From positions 718,059 to 782,058 of the forward strand of contig JANPWX010000358.1 of the NCBI GenBank assembly GCA_024734555.1: a stretch of DNA of 64,000 nt, written 5' to 3'. A program made the translations under genes and the position numbers. The stretch's first letter is position 1, and each line of letters begins with the position of its first letter. The notes below the pieces were generated by a model. It was not told where the DNA came from. It ran no database searches and saw only the letters and a program-made list of their open reading frames with translations. This document shows positions 58,326 through 64,000 of the stretch, in pieces. This stretch comes from Trochalopteron elliotii. Lineage: Eukaryota; Chordata; Aves; Passeriformes; Leiothrichidae.

Positions 58326-61300
58326 GGTTGGTTTTCCATTAGTTGAGTTTGGTGGCACCACACCACTCCTGAGGTGCCTGATGGTTTCTCCTGGTGTGTT
58401 CCAGCAAATGCTGGCTGCTTTGGTTAATGCTGATTGCATGCAATGGCATCTCCCCCCCTGGTTATCTGCCTATGGATAGTAATTTTTCTTTTTACTGAAA
58501 TTTTCCACAGACACAAAGCTATTTCTTAGAACAAGTTTTAGGTGGTAAATAATTGTTTTGCAATGTAAAAATATAATCAGTGAAGTGGCATTTTCTTTGG
58601 CAAACTCCCACTTTGGAGTCATGACAAAATTTGACAGAAGTCCCTTCTATGTGCCCCTTGCCCCAAGAAAAATCAGCAGGAAGCCTTTGAAATATTTTGG
58701 GTTTACAATGCACGCATGGTCAGCAAAGACTTTGTAGTGCTGCACAGCTAAAACCACAGCAAATGCACTAAATGAACCTTCCTGAGCCTCCCCTTCCCTG
58801 GACAGTCCAGCTGCCACAGGTGGCAGCACAGACAGCCTTGCCAAGGCTGATAGAAGCAGATTCTTATTGCATCTTAATCCCCTGGATGCCTCTGCAGTGC
58901 CCAGGAGTTTGTGTATGTGCTGGAGGTGGTGCCTTAAGGATGAGGATGCTCCAATAAGCTCAGAAAGGACATGAGGAGTAGTTACAGGAGAGACACTGGA
59001 GCTGGGAACACTCACAGGGCCAGAATTGCTCTCACAGAAGTGGCCACCAGTATTTGGATTGGAGACATGGAAAAAGTCCAAAATAGCCATTTGCTCTACA
59101 CTGTCCATCAAGAGTCTGTGTAAGGGAGACCAAGGATCTCCACTGGAGAGTGAGACAGACTCTGTCACTCTGTTTTGTATCAGCAGATGGCCAGGAGCTG
59201 CACAGCTCCAGCTTTAGCTCCAGGTAAAAGACCAGGCTGGAGAGCAATGGATAAGTGATTCCTTCTGTGGTGGGAGTGGCCCAGGCAAGCTGCTGACCTA
59301 GAGACTTTGCTTTTGGGTGGCAACCTGGCAGCATGGTGAAGAGTAGAGGTGAGCTCAAGGCATTGCTGTCAACATCCAGAGCACACAATGTGGCCTGGCT
59401 CCTTTTCTTCATTTCTACTTGCTCTTACAGACTCTTGAGATCTTTTCTGCAAGAAAGGAAGCCAAAAGGAAACCGAAAACCACATGGTTTTGGAGGGTCA
59501 CCAGCTACCAACGTGCAGCCTATATATCTCAGTCTGGGAACAAATGCAACAAAATACTTCATCCTTCCACTGAGTACTCCGGGTCTTTAAAATGCTCTAA
59601 GCAAGGCTTTGCATGATCCCTCTCCACTCAAAGTCAAGCAAAGGCAGCAAGATGTATGTAAATCACTCAAACCATACAACAGTTCAGTGGCAGGCCTGCA
59701 TAAGAGAATTCAGGGGCCCTTGACTTTTGGCACCTGCTCCAGTTTCTGGAACTGTCACCTTCTTGAGTGGGGCAGAGACAGGAGGTTCCAGCACATCAGA
59801 GATGTAGAGCCTTGCAGAGTGTGAATCAGAGCAATCTGCATTAGGTGCCAAAACTTGGATTGCTTATTTAGACAGGAAAGCAACTATCTCAACAAAAGGG
59901 AGGGGACAAATGTCCTCTCAGCTGGAGCAAAGCCCAGAGAGGTCTCTTCTGTTTTCCAGTGTCAAGGGCTCTTTAGACAGCCTTTGACTTTTGAAAGTTT
60001 TTACACAGTCTGCATACAGAATGTGAGTCCTTTCCTGGAACTGCCATGATCTGGCACTTCTTATACACCCAGACTGCCTGGAAGGAGGCAAACTGGGAAA
60101 TCCTTCCTGATAGGAACCATGTGGGCATGCACAGAGGATGAGGAGCACTTGGGCAGGTAAACTAGCACTCCAGGTGGTCTCAGGACAGCTGACCAGAGGG
60201 GAAAACCCATTTCTTTTAATCCCCATTGCCCAATTTCTTCATCCCTTTCTCACCCAGGAGGTAAGAATGAGACTGATGGGCAGTTGCTCCCATGGGGTGA
60301 CTGCTGCTCGGGAAGAGGTCAGAGGGATCCTTGTGTTGAGCTGTGCCAGGATCCACCAGGAAAGGGCTGGACCAACCAAGAAAGGAGCAGGAAAGTGCAG
60401 ACCAGCAGGTTGTCCCAGATGACATTTCTGTTCCACTTGCCCTGCCCAGAGAAAAGCAGACAGCCTCCAAGGTCAAAGGCATTAATTTATCTGCCAGTAA
60501 ACCCCAGGCAGACCATGGAGAGGATGAGCTGCCTGGTCTCTGCTCACCATCCAAGGACATGGCCACATGGCCACATCAGAAGGGGTGCTCACTTGAACTC
60601 TTCCCATGCATTTCCATGGGAACAGGGCAACTGTTTTGTTTTCCTCTCTTTAATATTTCTCTTATGATTATTTCTGAAATACTGTGCTTGCTGGAGACTT
60701 GGCCTAAAGAGATAAGAGAAAATGTCACAGACTGTTGTCAATGAATTATTTTTCCCATTTCTTGATGCCAGGAAAAGCAGTTCTTGCTGTAGGAAAGCAA
60801 ATCATGGGTTATGCTGTCTTCAAATTATTTGTTTCAGAGATGTTAGAAATTGCAATATGCACCTATAAGTACAGTGTGTTAGTTGGAAGCTGGCAGCAAT
60901 GAAAACCATTTCTTTAGTAAAAAGAAAATATCTCATAACCTGATATCTCTTTTCTTGTCCATACATAGGTGATTCAGGCTCATTTCAGGATTGCAATCTG
61001 TTCTTTTTTACACTTACAAAACATTTTGCTTCCCATTAACACAAGATGAAGAGCAAAGTCCTGCCTTAGGAAATGTACCTTATAATTGTGTCTGGAAGCA
61101 GCACTGCTCTCCAGGAGAACAGGGCAGTTGTGACTTTACACTTTCAGTAGCTGTATTGACACTGCTCATGTTGAAAGTTTCTGTGCTGATGCTGGTCTCT
61201 GCCTCAGTGCATGGAAAAAGTACTTTCCAAACTGTTAACTATTTGCAACTGAAAAACATTTTTTCTCTAAATATCTTTGCTGATACCTAGTCTATTATTT

Positions 61301-61617
61301 CTGTGGAAAATCCACAGCAATTTAGGCAGGTTACAATGAATGGCTGAAAATTCTTCAGCTGCAGACAGTCAGTCAAATCTCCTTTTAATCATTGGTCACT
61401 GGATCCCCAGCTTTGTTCCACAGCTGGGTAGTACAGTGAAATGTGATGGTCCCAGTGCTGCCACTTGCTAACAGCCTCTGCCAGAAATCACCATCTGTAG
61501 TTACATCCTGATGTCACCTGGGAAGTTCATTCTATAGCCACATATTTGATACCTCACCCTACAGAGACAAAAACCACCATCAATCTGAAATTGTTCCAAG
61601 ACAGAGTTCATGGTCAA

Positions 61618-61765
61618 AAAATAAGGAAGGAATTCTTTCCTGTGAGGTTAGAGACACACAGGCACAGGCTGCCCAGAGAAGCTGTGGATGCCCCATCCCT
61701 GGAAGTATTAAAGGCCAGGTTGGATGGGACTTTGAGCAACCTGGTCTAGTGGAAGGTGTGTCTGC
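61618..61765 (+). mobile_element. CR1 LINE ORF2 C-terminal remnant
   Basis: About 150 bp encoding residues typical of the very end of CR1 ORF2 (LPREAVDAPSLEVLKARLDG, then LSNLV). DNA motifs 'gctgcccagagaagctgtggatgccccatccctgg' and 'tttgagcaacctggtctagtgg' are shared with the copy at 14.5 kb. The usual 3' tail with octamer repeats is missing, so this fragment is truncated at both ends. Confidence 0.87.
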
Positions 61766-63905
61766 TGAGTGCAGGGGAACTGGAAGTGCAGTCAGAGCTG
61801 TGAGCAGCCTGAGGACAGGTATTGGGGCTTCAGATCCAGCCCTGATCAATGGAGAGTGGTTAGTGCTGCACTCAGAGCACCTGTGACACATACTTTCTTC
61901 TGTGCACTGACTCAGGCTAAACGGGCTGGAGAAAGCAAAATGTAATCACACTGTTTAATTAAAAGATAATGGAAGCTTTCCAGTCACATTGTTACAGCCC
62001 ATGCAGAGACAAAAATCCCTGTTCTCCTAGAGGGATAAAATAAAGTGCATTGTCACGCTGGGGATCAAGCTGATCTGAACTTCATATTCCTCATCTGCTG
62101 TCTTCTTAATTCTCATTGCTTTTAATTGACTGCAGATTTTCTTTGGTTTTGCAAATTCAGTTTTGAAGCAGATTCTTTTTATTCTTTATGGAACAGGCTT
62201 CAGGGTATATGAGCAGGGCTGGTGGGGGGCTTTGCACTGCTGGTAAGTAATGATATTTTCTCTGCAGCAGGAGCCAGGGTCAAGTGAGATGTGAAGTACA
62301 GTGTTCACTGATGAGCAAGGAGCAGGAGGAAGCAGCATATTTTCAGCCATAAAACAGGGGGACATTAAGAAGTTACAGGCAGCTTTGGCAACACAGATGT
62401 CATCAGCCCAGTGGGTAGAAAATGCATTGGAGATGCAGCAGCCTTGCTGGAAATCCAGAGGGGAAGAGGTGGAAAGGAACTGTGCAGGCAACAGGCAGCT
62501 GCAAGTGGTGATGGGGGGCAGCCACACCCAAGATTCTCATGAATGTCACAACACAAAATAGGGAGAAAATTGTCCTTCTCATGGGTAGTGCTGAGTCCAC
62601 TGCCTAAAATGTTCATCTGGGCACCAAACTGACAGCAAAGAGAGCAGGACATGAGTCAAACCTTTGGGGACATGATGAAAGACCTCAAAACCCACAGAGA
62701 TTTGGGCTCTCAGAGCAGGAAGGATCCCAGCATGTACTCTAGCCACTGGGCTGAAGTTCAGTTTTGGGATATAAGTAGGTTTTTAGGTCTTCTCCTAAAT
62801 GACTTGCTTGCAAAATTAAAGGAAATCTGAGAAATGGGAACCAGCTTTTAGTTTCACATTTTACTGTTTTCTTCATCTCATTCTTCTGTGGGGATGTTTG
62901 CTGAGGTGCTAAGTTCTCTTTCTGAAAACATATTCGGAGGAAGAGCCAAGGACACTGCAGATTGATTTTCTGAGTTTTGCTCAGACTCCATAATATAAGT
63001 GGCAATTTAGTAGGATAAGCTCATTCCTTTTTTCACTTTTATGGATTTCATTAAGAAGCATGAACAGGCAAGAATTCCTCTAAGCAATCGTATTACCAGC
63101 CTAATTTGCTAGACTTTCATTAAAGCAATTAAAGATAGAATGATGCAACGACCTAGTTCAGGACCCAATTAAGACTGAATCAATAAATCAGTAGGTTTAA
63201 ATCACCACCATAAGGCCACAGATAATCAAAACAAGTTATGGGGCTGAAGCTGAACAGAATTACTGTATTACATTGCCATAGAAGAATTTAAAGAATTAAA
63301 TACTTTGCAGTTGAGGTGCTCAGCTCATCTTGCTACAACCAACTTGGTGGCAATGGGCACAACCTGGTACAGCTCCATCAGCTGCTGGGGGCCATGGCCT
63401 GGGTGCACAGCACAACAGCCCTGCCAGGCCATCCTTAGCTGTAGGTATCCCTGGACACAGTGACTTCCAGGAACAGGTGTCAGGACCCCATCCATCTGTT
63501 CAGCCACAGTTGGTGCTAAATCATCTCATCAGTCTGTCACCACCTTCTTTGCACAGATAAGTGAAGCCCCCAAGGTGTTCTGCTAACAAACCCATCTTAA
63601 CTGCAGCTGTTGGCTCTTTCCTGAAAGTCTCGGATTTCTTCCAGAGGAATTGCTGGATAGTCAGCTCTTTCCCTAGATTTAATAGGAACCATCAGTAAAC
63701 TCAAGCCCATGGTGCCCTCTGCATACTGCAAATACTTAGAGAGGGAAGAATTTCCTCAATTCAAGCCTCCAAGTTGATTGTCAGTGGACTCAGCAGTGAA
63801 CTTGATATTTGGTGGCAGCAAAGCCACACATTATTTTCAGAATTCAGCCCTAGCCTAATCATAGATGAATTCTCTCTTTAGATATTGTGACCAAAAAGTA
63901 ATTGA

Positions 63906-63946
63906 AATACATGGTAAAATCTTTTGGTAAAATACATGGTAAAATC
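63906..63946. repeat. Short direct repeat AATACATGGTAAAATC
   Basis: The 16-mer occurs at 63906-63921 and again at 63931-63946, separated by TTTTGGTAA. It is a small tandem duplication with no evident role. Confidence 0.8.
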
Positions 63947-64000
63947 ATCTGAGTACTGTCAAGGCACAGCAGAATAGTACCAAGCCTTCAATTAATGCCA

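Larger units (their letters stand above)
53946..64000. other. Downstream intergenic region, no gene recognised
   Basis: Contains a poly(A) tract, the 1.25-kb (AGGAG)n satellite and two CR1 remnants, listed separately. All other open frames are short and unrecognised. In mammals, as I recall, the next gene downstream is CAMK1D in the opposite orientation; no kinase exon is visible, so its 3' end would lie beyond the window. I see nothing specific in 58330-61615 or 61770-63900. Confidence 0.65.

Noticed and set aside
53946..64000. Expected CAMK1D 3' exons on the minus strand
   Set aside because: No kinase-like or calmodulin-binding residues found in minus-strand frames; in mammals the gap between the genes is large.
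1..64000. tRNA, rRNA, CRISPR array, prophage or operon-like systems
   Set aside because: No cloverleaf, rRNA core, regularly spaced identical repeats with unique spacers, or compact same-strand gene runs. The tandem repeats are all simple satellites with no spacers.

Overview
The window is vertebrate genomic DNA, almost certainly avian. Evidence: CR1 LINE fragments with bird-type 3' ends (tandem ATTCTATG/ATTCTGTG-like octamers), low overall repeat density, AG/GT-split exons, and a single recognisable gene whose protein closely resembles vertebrate CCDC3. I cannot place the species; a passerine or other neoavian bird is a guess. A 68-base N run marks an assembly gap.

The one gene I can support is CCDC3 (coiled-coil domain containing 3, also called favine), on the + strand. 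Exon 1 lies at about 19268-19756 and is broken by the gap at 19353-19420. Exon 2 is 20760-20934 and the coding part of exon 3 is 52071-52346. Intron 1 is about 1 kb and intron 2 about 31 kb. Reading frame and splice phases agree across exons 1 (after the gap), 2 and 3. The 3' UTR probably runs to a poly(A) signal at 53920. The promoter sits in a CpG island and is preceded by a degenerate pyrimidine-rich minisatellite (18781-19145).

Layout: 1-18650 is upstream intergenic DNA with two CR1 fragments, a (GGAT)n tract and a heptamer array grown inside a CR1. 18650-19930 is the CpG-island promoter plus exon 1. 19757-52070 contains introns 1 and 2 with a few microsatellites, two short CR1 tails and one intronic CpG-rich island (about 46050-46560). 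52071-53945 is the last exon. 53946-64000 is downstream intergenic DNA with a perfect 1.25-kb (AGGAG)n tract and two CR1 remnants.

In mammals, as I recall, CCDC3 lies between OPTN (upstream) and CAMK1D (tail-to-tail downstream). I found no exon of either neighbour here. I see no prokaryotic, viral or defence-type system. The most unusual items are the pure pentamer tract behind the gene, the intronic CpG island, the promoter minisatellite, a CR1-seeded satellite and a stem-loop in the 3' UTR.
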